Positions 1 to 5,267 of a stretch of DNA of 6,553 nt are shown one piece after another. The translations under genes were made by a program, and so were the position numbers. Under the pieces are notes generated by a model that worked only from the letters and a program-made list of their open reading frames with translations, did not search any database and was not told where the DNA came from. The DNA is from JAQSWP01 sp050185515 (GTDB taxonomy: Bacteria > Pseudomonadota > Alphaproteobacteria > Reyranellales > JAQSWP01): the NCBI GenBank assembly GCA_050185515.1, contig JBFWZG010000161.1, positions 1 through 6,553 of the forward strand, given 5' to 3'. Positions within the stretch are counted from its first letter, which is position 1. Each line of letters starts with the position of its first letter.

Positions 1-534
1 CTGGAGAACGGCGGCGCCATCTGCGAGGTCAACCCGACGCCCGGCATGCCTTACGTGGAGGATGTCGATCGGTTGCTCGACTTTCTCACCGAGGGCGGCC
101 GAACCGATTTGCGGATCCCGATCATCCATTTCGTCGGTCTGGATGACGAAGCCGTCGCCTGCCAGCAGGCCCTCGAAGATCTGGCGCGCGAGTTCTCGTT
201 CACCCTGACCACAGAGAGATCGGCAACGCTGTATCAGGGCGGCCGCCGCATCTCCACGAAATGCCCAACACCGCAGATCGCCATGGAGATGGCGCTGCGC
301 GATCGCTCGACCGACATGCTGCTGCTGTGCCACGAGGACGCGAATTTCGGCGGCCTGCCGCTGGCGATCGACGCGGTCGACGTGGCTTTCGTTTCGAATG
401 CCTGCCGCGCCGCGCTCGACGACGACTCCCGCCGCACGCTCGCCGACATGTCGCTGACAATCGTCGAAGGAGACGAGGCGAGGCTGAAGGAGGAAGTCCG
501 GCAGCGACTGTCGCGCCTGAAGAACGGGAACTGA
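1..534 (+). CDS. Cyanophycin synthetase-like ATP-grasp protein, C-terminal part (5' end outside the window)
   Basis: The frame is open from base 1 and ends at TGA 532-534, giving 177 visible residues. Residues 1-17 (motif ICEVNPTPGMP) match the end of an ATP-grasp domain, where the Glu and Asn of EVN bind metal and nucleotide; in cyanophycin synthetases this motif sits just before the Mur-ligase-like half. The following residues 38-135 align by eye with the start of that Mur half: a beta strand (IPIIHFVG), a TLTT segment, a YQGGRRI segment, and DVAFVSNA in place of the usual DVAVVTNV. The P-loop GTNGKTT is replaced by GLDDEAV, so ATP binding by this segment is unlikely. The protein stops about 40 residues later, whereas cyanophycin synthetases continue for several hundred residues. 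It is probably an amide-forming ATP-grasp ligase with a vestigial Mur segment; substrate unknown. The gene converges on the ligase at 581-1972, with 46 bases between stops. Confidence 0.75.
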   Translation: MENGGAICEVNPTPGMPYVEDVDRLLDFLTEGGRTDLRIPIIHFVGLDDEAVACQQALEDLAREFSFTLTTERSATLYQGGRRISTKCPTPQIAMEMALRDRSTDMLLLCHEDANFGGLPLAIDAVDVAFVSNACRAALDDDSRRTLADMSLTIVEGDEARLKEEVRQRLSRLKNGN

Positions 535-580
535 TCGACACGATCCCGCCATCGAGGGCGCGATGTTCTCCTGTCCCGCG

Positions 581-1972
581 CTACCGCCGCTCCGAAATCC
601 GCCGCAGCGACTGCGCCGCGGCGACGCCCAGAATGGCGGCGTAGGTGACGGCGACGGCCGGCATCTGCAGGCTGAAATCGACCAGCGCGTGGATCGCCAC
701 CATCAGGCTGGCCGCGAGCCCGGCCAGCGCGAAGCGCACCGCGCGGCGCCGCAGCAGCGCCAGAACGCAGAGCATGGCCAGCGCCAGTATCGCCGCGGTC
801 ATCGCCAGCATCGCCGGAATGCCCGCTTCCAGCGCCAGTTCGAGATAGGTGTTGTGCGCCTTGTCGATGAAATAGCCCTGACGGTACAGCGTGCCGTCGT
901 TGACCGCCTCGAACACGCCCTGGAAGCTGCCGCCGCCATAGCCGGTGAGTGGCCGTTCCTTGATCGCCGCAAGCGCCGGGCCGAACAGCGCGCCGCGCGA
1001 GGTTTCGACATCGGCCGCGCCGCGCTCGATACGGCCGGCCAGCTCGCCGCCGGTGGCCAGCAGCAGCGCCACGCCGGCCACGGCGCCGAGACCGATCACC
1101 CCCGCCAGTCGCCAGCCGCGCAGCAGATTGGCCACCGCCAGCAGAACCACGACGATCGCCAGCGTCGCGGCGAGGCCATAGAAGCCGCCGCGCGAGCCGG
1201 TGAGAATCAGGGCCGCGCCCATGGTGGCGACGGCGATGGCGAGCGCGCCCAGCCGCAGGTCGCTGCCGTGGTCCTGCCGGCGCGCGCCGCGGTCGGCGAG
1301 GCGGGTGCTCCCGGCATGGCGGGCGGCGCGCAGCCGCCGCCATTCCGAGAACATCAGCGCCAGCGCGCAGAGCAGGCCGAGCGCGGCATAGGTGGCGTAG
1401 CTGTTGCGGTTGATGAAGGTGCTGGTCAGCGCTTCGCGATAGGCGGTCTTGGGAAACCACAGCACCGTCTGGTAGCCGCCGAGATGCACGATCAGCCCGT
1501 AGGCGGCATAGGCGATGCCGGCCACGACCACGGCGTAGAGCATCGTCTGGGCGCGCTGCCGGCTGCGGCCGTACTCCCAGGCCAGCACGAACACGCCGCC
1601 ATAGGTCAGCAGCCGCATCACGACATGCCAGGCGCCGCTGCGATCGAGGCCGATGCCGTCCTGCGGCGCGGTCTCGAGCAGCGCGGCGGCGCGCTCCATC
1701 GCCGGCGGCCGCCATTCGCCCGGCAGCGGGCCGGTGGTTTCCAGCACCATCCACGCGATGCCGGCGCAGAACAGCAACCCGACCGGCAGCAGGAAACGGT
1801 CGGCGACGCGCCCGCCCGGCGCCCGCCGTCGGAACGCGGTCAGTGCCCATAGCGCCAGCAACAGGCCGGTGGCGATGGCGAGCGCCGACCATGGCGCCGG
1901 ACGATTGCTCGCCAGCGGCAGCGGCGCGAGCGCCACCAGGGCGATCAGCGCCCAGAAAATGAAGCGAGACAT
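581..1972 (-). CDS. O-antigen ligase family membrane protein (WaaL/Wzy_C type)
   Basis: This 463-residue polytopic inner-membrane protein belongs to the Wzy_C/O-antigen ligase superfamily, which transfers lipid-linked glycans to lipid A-core or polymerises or attaches other glycans on the periplasmic face. Hydrophobic segments are visible near residues 5-21, 27-45, 60-78, 118-133, 143-163, 190-208, 240-258, 264-284, 288-306, 385-407, 412-430 and 436-453. Family-like signatures are FINRNSYATY (187-196), TGSRGGFYG (258-266), a long loop with GYGGGSFQGVF (344-354), and KAHNTYLELALEAG (371-384), whose His373 falls in the loop where WaaL proteins carry an essential His. The start is the only good one before the first membrane segment, but no strong ribosome binding site precedes it; the nearest GAGGAA lies about 27 bases upstream. 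It lies 194 bases downstream of the small membrane protein on the same strand. Whether it is a true WaaL, a polymerase or a protein O-glycosylase cannot be told from sequence. Confidence 0.88.
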   Translation of the reverse strand: MSRFIFWALIALVALAPLPLASNRPAPWSALAIATGLLLALWALTAFRRRAPGGRVADRFLLPVGLLFCAGIAWMVLETTGPLPGEWRPPAMERAAALLETAPQDGIGLDRSGAWHVVMRLLTYGGVFVLAWEYGRSRQRAQTMLYAVVVAGIAYAAYGLIVHLGGYQTVLWFPKTAYREALTSTFINRNSYATYAALGLLCALALMFSEWRRLRAARHAGSTRLADRGARRQDHGSDLRLGALAIAVATMGAALILTGSRGGFYGLAATLAIVVVLLAVANLLRGWRLAGVIGLGAVAGVALLLATGGELAGRIERGAADVETSRGALFGPALAAIKERPLTGYGGGSFQGVFEAVNDGTLYRQGYFIDKAHNTYLELALEAGIPAMLAMTAAILALAMLCVLALLRRRAVRFALAGLAASLMVAIHALVDFSLQMPAVAVTYAAILGVAAAQSLRRISERR

Positions 1973-2014
1973 TGGCGCGGGCGTGGCTGCGGATCGAATT
2001 CCTCGGTCCGGCAG

Positions 2015-2133
2015 TCTAGAGCAGATCGCCGTTCGACGGAATCGCTTGCGATCCGGTCCGATCGTGATCCGCTCCAGAGCAGATCGCCGTTCGACGCGAT
2101 CGCGAACGATCCCGTCGAACGGCGCTCATCTGC
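2015..2133. repeat. GATC-rich intergenic palindromic repeat element with a long hairpin
   Basis: Bases 2015-2038 and 2073-2096 are direct copies of a 24-bp unit with a single mismatch. A third, inverted and slightly altered copy lies at 2113-2133. The second and third copies fold together: 2079-2084 pairs with 2128-2133 (6 bp), bases 2125-2127 bulge, 2085-2096 pairs with 2113-2124 (12 bp perfect), C2097 opposes C2112, and 2098-2102 pairs with 2107-2111 (5 bp) closing a CGAA loop. That is 23 base pairs within 55 bases. The spacer after the first copy contains a smaller imperfect hairpin at 2037-2055. This composition resembles the dispersed intergenic palindromes (REP-like) of alphaproteobacterial genomes; copy number elsewhere in this genome is not visible. 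It may also act as a transcript-stabilising or terminating structure for the gene at 2167-2526. Confidence 0.75.
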
Positions 2134-2135
2134 CG

Positions 2136-2156
2136 GGGCGGATCGATCGTCCGCCC
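2136..2156 (-). terminator. GC-rich hairpin after the small membrane protein gene, possible terminator
   Basis: GGGCGGA (2136-2142) and TCCGCCC (2150-2156) form a perfect 7-bp stem with a 7-base loop. It begins 10 bases past the stop codon of the leftward gene at 2167-2526, the usual place for a transcript-ending hairpin. There is no T-tract on the minus strand after it, so it is not a classical intrinsic terminator; it may instead protect the 3' end, together with the longer hairpin just beyond. Confidence 0.35.
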
Positions 2157-2166
2157 GCCCGCGGGA

Positions 2167-2526
2167 TCAGCCCGGCTTGGTGGCCGTCTCGCCCGATTCG
2201 GCGGCTTCGGTGGCGCAGGCGATCGCCACGGCGGCGCGGTAGTCCTCGTCGACATCGGCGACCCAGCCCGCCTTTTCGACGAAGCTGTCGCGCGACCACG
2301 AGCTCTCCTCGCGCAGCTGCTCGAGCTGGTCGGGCGCGGCTCTCGCCTTCTGCACGCAATAGGGCGTGACGGCGGCGACGACCGCGCTCTGCGCCCGCGC
2401 ATTCGCCATTTCCTCGGCGGTGCCCTGGGTTACCCATCCTCCCACGGTGAATCCCAGCACGAGGACGAGAGCAGCGCCGCCTATGGCACCGTAGAGAGCG
2501 TGCTTGGCACCTGCAGATATCTGCAT
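2167..2526 (-). CDS. Small single-pass membrane-anchored protein of unknown function
   Basis: The protein has 119 residues from the chosen ATG at 2524-2526. A short basic N-terminus (residues 1-10) is followed by one hydrophobic segment at about 11-33 (ALYGAIGGAALVLVLGFTVGGW), consistent with an uncleaved signal anchor and a periplasmic C-terminal part. That part contains two cysteines, Cys57 (TPYCVQ) and Cys104 (AIACAT), which could form a disulfide, and a charged middle segment (about 65-95). I recall similar small proteins annotated as hypothetical in alphaproteobacteria, but no function is known to me. The start is set by AAGGAG seven bases upstream; an ATG 17 codons further up (2577) lacks such a site and would put a basic tail before the anchor. 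It is transcribed divergently from the nucleotidyltransferase gene, and a candidate promoter and 5' hairpin lie upstream. Confidence 0.8.
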   Translation of the reverse strand: MQISAGAKHALYGAIGGAALVLVLGFTVGGWVTQGTAEEMANARAQSAVVAAVTPYCVQKARAAPDQLEQLREESSWSRDSFVEKAGWVADVDEDYRAAVAIACATEAAESGETATKPG

Positions 2527-2533
2527 TTTCCGG

Positions 2534-2539
2534 CTCCTT
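2534..2539 (-). promoter_or_regulatory. Ribosome binding site deciding the start of the small membrane protein
   Basis: On the minus strand this reads AAGGAG, seven bases before the ATG at 2526-2524. It is the strongest Shine-Dalgarno match in the window and favours this start over the in-frame ATG at 2577. Confidence 0.8.
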
Positions 2540-2548
2540 CTGGTGGAT

Positions 2549-2569
2549 GGACGGGAAGGCGTCCCGTCC
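2549..2569. promoter_or_regulatory. Perfect 8-bp inverted repeat in the predicted 5' leader of the small membrane protein gene
   Basis: GGACGGGA (2549-2556) and TCCCGTCC (2562-2569) are exact inverted repeats around a 5-base spacer. In the leftward transcript they would form a stable hairpin that ends 9 bases before the AAGGAG site. If the promoter at 2580-2607 is correct, transcription would start within a few bases of this hairpin, so it could stabilise the mRNA 5' end. As DNA it could equally be a repressor operator just downstream of the start site. The symmetry is certain; the role is inferred. Confidence 0.5.
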
Positions 2570-2579
2570 TTCTGCATTC

Positions 2580-2607
2580 ACCATAGGGAGCGAAAACCAT
2601 ATGGCAA
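2580..2607 (-). promoter_or_regulatory. Candidate sigma70-type promoter for the small membrane protein gene
   Basis: On the minus strand, TTGCCA (2607-2602; five of six bases match TTGACA) is followed after 16 bases by TATGGT (2585-2580; four of six match TATAAT). Transcription would begin near 2573, about 47 bases before the start codon. No equally good match was seen for the rightward nucleotidyltransferase gene. Confidence 0.4.
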
Positions 2608-2641
2608 CCCTGCCGCGCGATTTTCGCAGGCGTATCGGAGC

Positions 2642-2646
2642 AAGGA
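2642..2646 (+). promoter_or_regulatory. Ribosome binding site in front of a short upstream ORF
   Basis: AAGGA lies six bases before the ATGATG at 2653-2658. It is a better-placed site than anything in front of the annotated nucleotidyltransferase start at 2727, where the nearest purine-rich stretch (GGAG, 2706-2709) is 17 bases away. Confidence 0.4.
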
Positions 2647-2652
2647 ATTTCA

Positions 2653-2739
2653 ATGATGGATTGCAGGAACGCGGTCCCTGGGTGCCGCGTTGCCGGCGGC
2701 GTTGCGGAGCGTCATCATGCCTCGCCATGGCCGAACTGA
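2653..2739 (+). CDS. Possible 28-residue leader peptide overlapping the nucleotidyltransferase start
   Basis: A short ORF begins with a double ATG at 2653 and ends at TGA 2737-2739, so it overlaps the first 13 bases of the gene at 2727 in a different frame. It has a good ribosome binding site (AAGGA, six bases upstream), while the gene it overlaps has none, which is the arrangement expected for translational coupling. The predicted peptide begins MMDCRNAVPG, has two Cys and no hydrophobic segment, and resembles nothing I know. Its third codon positions are less GC-rich than in the neighbouring genes, so it may not be a conserved coding sequence. It could instead mark the true start of the downstream gene if a frameshift is present. 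Confidence 0.25.
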   Translation: MMDCRNAVPGCRVAGGVAERHHASPWPN

Positions 2740-3749
2740 CCGTACCCCAACCTGTCGCCGAATTCTGGCAGGCGCTGCTCGACGGCGGCGCCATGCATGG
2801 ACAGGAGCGCGCGTTCTGGCCGGGCCGCGACTCGTGGATCGCCGCTTTGACGCCGGCGCTAATCGAAAGCCTCGCTCCGGGATCGATGGACGCGGAACTG
2901 CTGCGCGAGAACAGGCTCTATGGCCGCTTCCAGCAGGCGGTGCAGACCCAGGCGCTGGGCTGGATCGCCGAGGCCGGCATCGACTGCGTCGTGCTGAAGG
3001 GTTTCGCCGCCGCGTTCCTCTACTACCCCGAACCGGCGGCGCGGCTGATCGGCGATCTCGACCTTCTGGTGCGGTCGCGCGATCTGCCGCGACTGGTCGA
3101 AGCGCTCTCCGCGCGCGGCTTCGGCTTCGGCGGCCTGCCCGACCCGGCCTGGGGATTTCTCAGCGATGCCAGCTTCCTGCCGTTCCACTCGGCCGACGGC
3201 AACTGCAATCTCGATCTGCATGTCGAACCCGATTCCTATCCGCTGCATCTGGGACTGGACGTCGAGGCCGTGTTCGCGCGCGCGCGGCAGGTGATGGCCG
3301 GCGAGCGCATGGTGGCGGCGCCCTGCGCCGAGCACATGGCGCTGATCGTCGTCGCCAATCTGGCAAAGGACAAGTTCGCGCCCAACGGCCTGCGCAAGCT
3401 GCTCGATCTCGCCCGCCTGCTGGCCCATGAGAAGGATTTCAACTGGGCGGCGCTGCGCGGCACGGCGGCCAGGGCGCGGCTGTCGCGCGCTCTGGCGACG
3501 ACGCTCGGCCTGCTGCTGGCGCTGGGCACGCCGGCGAAAATCCTGCCGCCCGACGCGGCCATTCCACGCAGCGCCGCGTTCGCGGCATTGCTGCGCGACT
3601 GGATCGAGCCGCGCGATCCGACATTGCTGCAGCGGCTGCGCCGCGAATGGGTGCTGGCGGCCGATCCGGCCACCGCCGCCCGGCTGGCGCTGCGTCGCGT
3701 CGTCGGGCTGGTGCGTCCGCGCAGCGGCCTGCCGAAACTGCCGGGCTGA
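2727..3749 (+). CDS. Nucleotidyltransferase family protein (PF14907, NTP_transf_5 type)
   Basis: The 340-residue product matches the uncharacterised nucleotidyltransferase family often found in surface-polysaccharide, exosortase-type and some peptide-modification loci. The signature is VVLKGFAAAFLYYPEPAAR (88-106) followed by LIGDLDLLV (107-115), in which Asp110 and Asp112 form the metal-binding DxD pair of the nucleotidyltransferase fold. NLDLHVEP (161-168) supplies the expected third acid, Asp163. A helical region follows (about 200-260), including AEHMALIVVANLAKD and LRKLLDLARLL, then a basic C-terminus. The protein lacks a signal peptide or membrane segment and is probably cytoplasmic; its substrate is unknown. 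The start is uncertain: ATG 2727 has no good ribosome binding site, and the in-frame ATGs at 2601 and 2547 would add an Arg/Cys-rich tail unlike the family. ATG 2601 does have GGGAG ten bases before it. The cyclase gene follows after 133 bases. Confidence 0.8.
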   Translation: MAELTVPQPVAEFWQALLDGGAMHGQERAFWPGRDSWIAALTPALIESLAPGSMDAELLRENRLYGRFQQAVQTQALGWIAEAGIDCVVLKGFAAAFLYYPEPAARLIGDLDLLVRSRDLPRLVEALSARGFGFGGLPDPAWGFLSDASFLPFHSADGNCNLDLHVEPDSYPLHLGLDVEAVFARARQVMAGERMVAAPCAEHMALIVVANLAKDKFAPNGLRKLLDLARLLAHEKDFNWAALRGTAARARLSRALATTLGLLLALGTPAKILPPDAAIPRSAAFAALLRDWIEPRDPTLLQRLRREWVLAADPATAARLALRRVVGLVRPRSGLPKLPG

Positions 3750-3775
3750 ACCGGCCGGGCCGAACCGGCCGAGCC
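3748..3775 (+). repeat. Tandem pair of 14-bp repeats at the nucleotidyltransferase stop codon
   Basis: Two adjacent 14-base copies (3748-3761 and 3762-3775) of GAACCGGCCGRGCC differ at one position; the first two bases belong to the stop codon. Both contain the palindrome CCGGCC, so several alternative short GC-rich pairings are possible here, but no T-tract follows. The rest of the 133-bp gap to the cyclase gene (3776-3882) shows no clear promoter, only the GAGG ribosome binding site at 3872-3875. Confidence 0.6.
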
Positions 3776-3882
3776 AAATCGAGCGCAACGGGCGGCTCGA
3801 CGGGGGCGGCGAGTTGCGCCAGAATGGCCGGCAAAAGCAATGGCAAAACAGTGATTTACCACCCGCCATTCGAGGCTGCGCC

Positions 3883-4659
3883 ATGCCCCGCCGGTTCATA
3901 GACATCTCGGTGCCGCTGGAGAACGGGGTCAAGTCGGATCCCGACGGCTTCGTGCCGGAAATCACCTACATGAACCACCAGCAGACCGCCGGCCAGATCG
4001 CCGGCTTCTTCCCGGGACTGAAGAAGGAAGAGTTGCCGGACGGCGAGGGCTGGGCGGTCGAATTCGTCAAGCTGATCACCCATAACGGCACGCATCTCGA
4101 TGCGCCGTACCATTTCCACTCGACGATGGATCGCGGCCAGCGCGCCATTGCCATCGACGAGGTGCCGCTCGACTGGTGCTTCCGGCCCGGGGTCAAGCTC
4201 GACTTCCGCCACCTGCCGGACGGCTACGTGGTGACGGCCGCCGATGTCGAGGCCGAGCTCAGGCGCATCGATCACGCGCTGCAGCCTTTCGACATCGTCG
4301 TCGTCAACACCCGCGCCGGCCAGGCCTACGGCCAGGACGACTACGTCGATGCCGGCTGCGGCATGGGGTACGAGGCGACCATGTACCTGCTCGAGCGCGG
4401 CGTGAAGGTGACCGGCACCGACGCCTGGAGCTGGGATGCGCCGTTCTCGCACACGCGCAAGAAATACGAGGCGACCCGCGATGCCCGGCTGATCTGGGAA
4501 GGGCACAAGGCCGGGCGCGACATCGGCTACTGCCATCTGGAGAAGCTGCACAATCTCGAGGCGCTGCCTTCCAGCGGCTACACCATCGCCTGCTTCCCGA
4601 CCAAGATCCGCGGCGCTTCCGCCGGCTGGACGCGGGCGGTGGCGATCATCGACGAATAG
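3883..4659 (+). CDS. Cyclase family protein, metal-dependent hydrolase (PF04199)
   Basis: The 258-residue protein belongs to the cyclase/KynB superfamily, whose members include arylformamidase (kynurenine formamidase) and isatin hydrolase. The hallmark HNGTHLDAPYH spans residues 67-77, with His67, His71, Asp73 and His77 as the family's metal-ligand and catalytic positions. Further family features are the opening strand FIDISVPLENG (5-15), DIVVVNT (137-143), VKVTGTDAWSWD (174-185), the YCHLE segment (216-220) and a closing GYTIACFPTKIRGASAGWTRAVAI (232-255). It is about 45 residues longer than typical KynB, and closer in length to isatin-hydrolase-like members; the substrate cannot be assigned. 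GAGG at 3872-3875, seven bases upstream, supports ATG 3883; the open frame before it lacks family sequence. Its stop is eight bases from the gmhA start, so the two are probably co-transcribed, although no link between this chemistry and heptose synthesis is known to me. Confidence 0.88.
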   Translation: MPRRFIDISVPLENGVKSDPDGFVPEITYMNHQQTAGQIAGFFPGLKKEELPDGEGWAVEFVKLITHNGTHLDAPYHFHSTMDRGQRAIAIDEVPLDWCFRPGVKLDFRHLPDGYVVTAADVEAELRRIDHALQPFDIVVVNTRAGQAYGQDDYVDAGCGMGYEATMYLLERGVKVTGTDAWSWDAPFSHTRKKYEATRDARLIWEGHKAGRDIGYCHLEKLHNLEALPSSGYTIACFPTKIRGASAGWTRAVAIIDE

Positions 4660-4667
4660 GGCGCATC

Positions 4668-5267
4668 GTGCTCGACCTCGACAAGTTCTTCGCCACCGAA
4701 ATAGACGCACATCGCCAGGCGCTGGACGGCGTGCGCCAGACGCTGGCGCCGGAATTCGCCCGGCTGGTGCGAGCCTGCGCCAGCGCGGCGAACAAGGGCG
4801 GCAAGATCCTGTTCTTCGGCAATGGCGGCTCGGCCGCCGACGCCCAGCACCTGGCGACGGAACTCTCGGTGCGCTACGTCGCCGACCGCGCGCCGATCCC
4901 GGCTCTGGCGCTGACCACCGACAGCTCGGCGCTGACCGCGATCGGCAACGACATGGGCTTCGACCAGCTGTTCGCGCGCCAGATCGCCGCCATCGGCCGG
5001 CGCGGCGACGTCGCCATCGGCATCTCGACCTCGGGCCGCAGCGCCAACGTGCTGCTCGGCCTGAAAGAGGCGAAGGCGCACGGGCTGCTGGCCGCCGGTT
5101 TCACTGGCGGCAGCGGCGGCGACATGGTCGGGCTGGCCGATCCGCTGCTGATCGTTCCGTCCACCGTCACCGCCCGCATCCAGGAAATGCACATCATGCT
5201 GGGCCAGATGCTGTGCGGCGCGCTGGAGATATCGCTGGGCCTGGTCCCGGCGGACGGTCCGGCATGA
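4668..5267 (+). CDS. gmhA: D-sedoheptulose-7-phosphate isomerase (phosphoheptose isomerase), GmhA type
   Basis: The 199-residue cytoplasmic SIS-domain protein should convert sedoheptulose 7-phosphate to D-glycero-D-manno-heptose 7-phosphate, the first committed step to ADP-heptose. Visible motifs are FFGNGGSAADAQHLATEL (49-66), which carries the sugar-phosphate loop plus His61 and Glu65; ALTTDSSALTAIGNDMGFD (81-99); GISTSGRSANVL (118-129), the second phosphate-binding loop; and RIQEMHIMLGQMLCGALE (170-187) with Gln172. His61, Glu65 and Gln172 coincide in number with the E. coli GmhA active-site residues, but residue 180 is Gln where E. coli GmhA has His180. The paralogue DiaA also lacks that His, so a DiaA-like role is an alternative; the ATGA overlap with hldE makes GmhA much more likely. 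The start is GTG, with AGGG (4658-4661) six bases upstream, overlapping the stop of the cyclase gene. Confidence 0.88.
   Translation: MLDLDKFFATEIDAHRQALDGVRQTLAPEFARLVRACASAANKGGKILFFGNGGSAADAQHLATELSVRYVADRAPIPALALTTDSSALTAIGNDMGFDQLFARQIAAIGRRGDVAIGISTSGRSANVLLGLKEAKAHGLLAAGFTGGSGGDMVGLADPLLIVPSTVTARIQEMHIMLGQMLCGALEISLGLVPADGPA

Noticed and set aside
543..564. Possible bidirectional terminator hairpin between the convergent genes
   Set aside because: Only a 4-bp stem plus 3 bp across a C-C mismatch, with no T-tract on either strand; too weak to annotate.
563..1852. Plus-strand open frame of 429 codons opposite the O-antigen ligase gene
   Set aside because: Its translation is Gln/Arg/His/Ala-rich without motifs and is the antisense of a well-supported membrane protein gene.
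234..1892. Minus-strand open frame of 552 codons overlapping the O-antigen ligase gene and the end of the first gene
   Set aside because: It is Arg/Ala/Gly-rich low-complexity translation lacking family motifs, while the other frame of the same strand encodes an obvious polytopic ligase. High GC removes stops from shadow frames.
2527..2577. Longer version of the small membrane protein starting at ATG 2577
   Set aside because: The extra 17 residues lie in the inverted repeat and ribosome-site region and have no ribosome site of their own, whereas ATG 2526 has AAGGAG at ideal spacing.
2653..3749. RiPP or lasso-peptide locus, with the 28-residue ORF as precursor and the nucleotidyltransferase as tailoring enzyme
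   Set aside because: PF14907 enzymes do occur in some such loci, but no cyclase of the lasso type, no leader peptidase, no PqqD-like protein and no transporter is present, and the peptide has no leader-like pattern.
3838..3860. Sigma54-like promoter before the cyclase gene (TGGCA element)
   Set aside because: The GC half-site (TTGC or similar) is absent at the required distance, so the match is only partial.
3427..3882. In-frame upstream extension of the cyclase protein
   Set aside because: The 152 extra residues are Arg/Cys-rich and overlap the nucleotidyltransferase gene; the family sequence starts right after ATG 3883, which has its own ribosome site.
2859..3965. Minus-strand open frame of 368 codons opposite the nucleotidyltransferase gene
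   Set aside because: It has Arg/Gln-rich translation with no motifs, and the opposite strand carries a coherent nucleotidyltransferase with its acidic residues in place.
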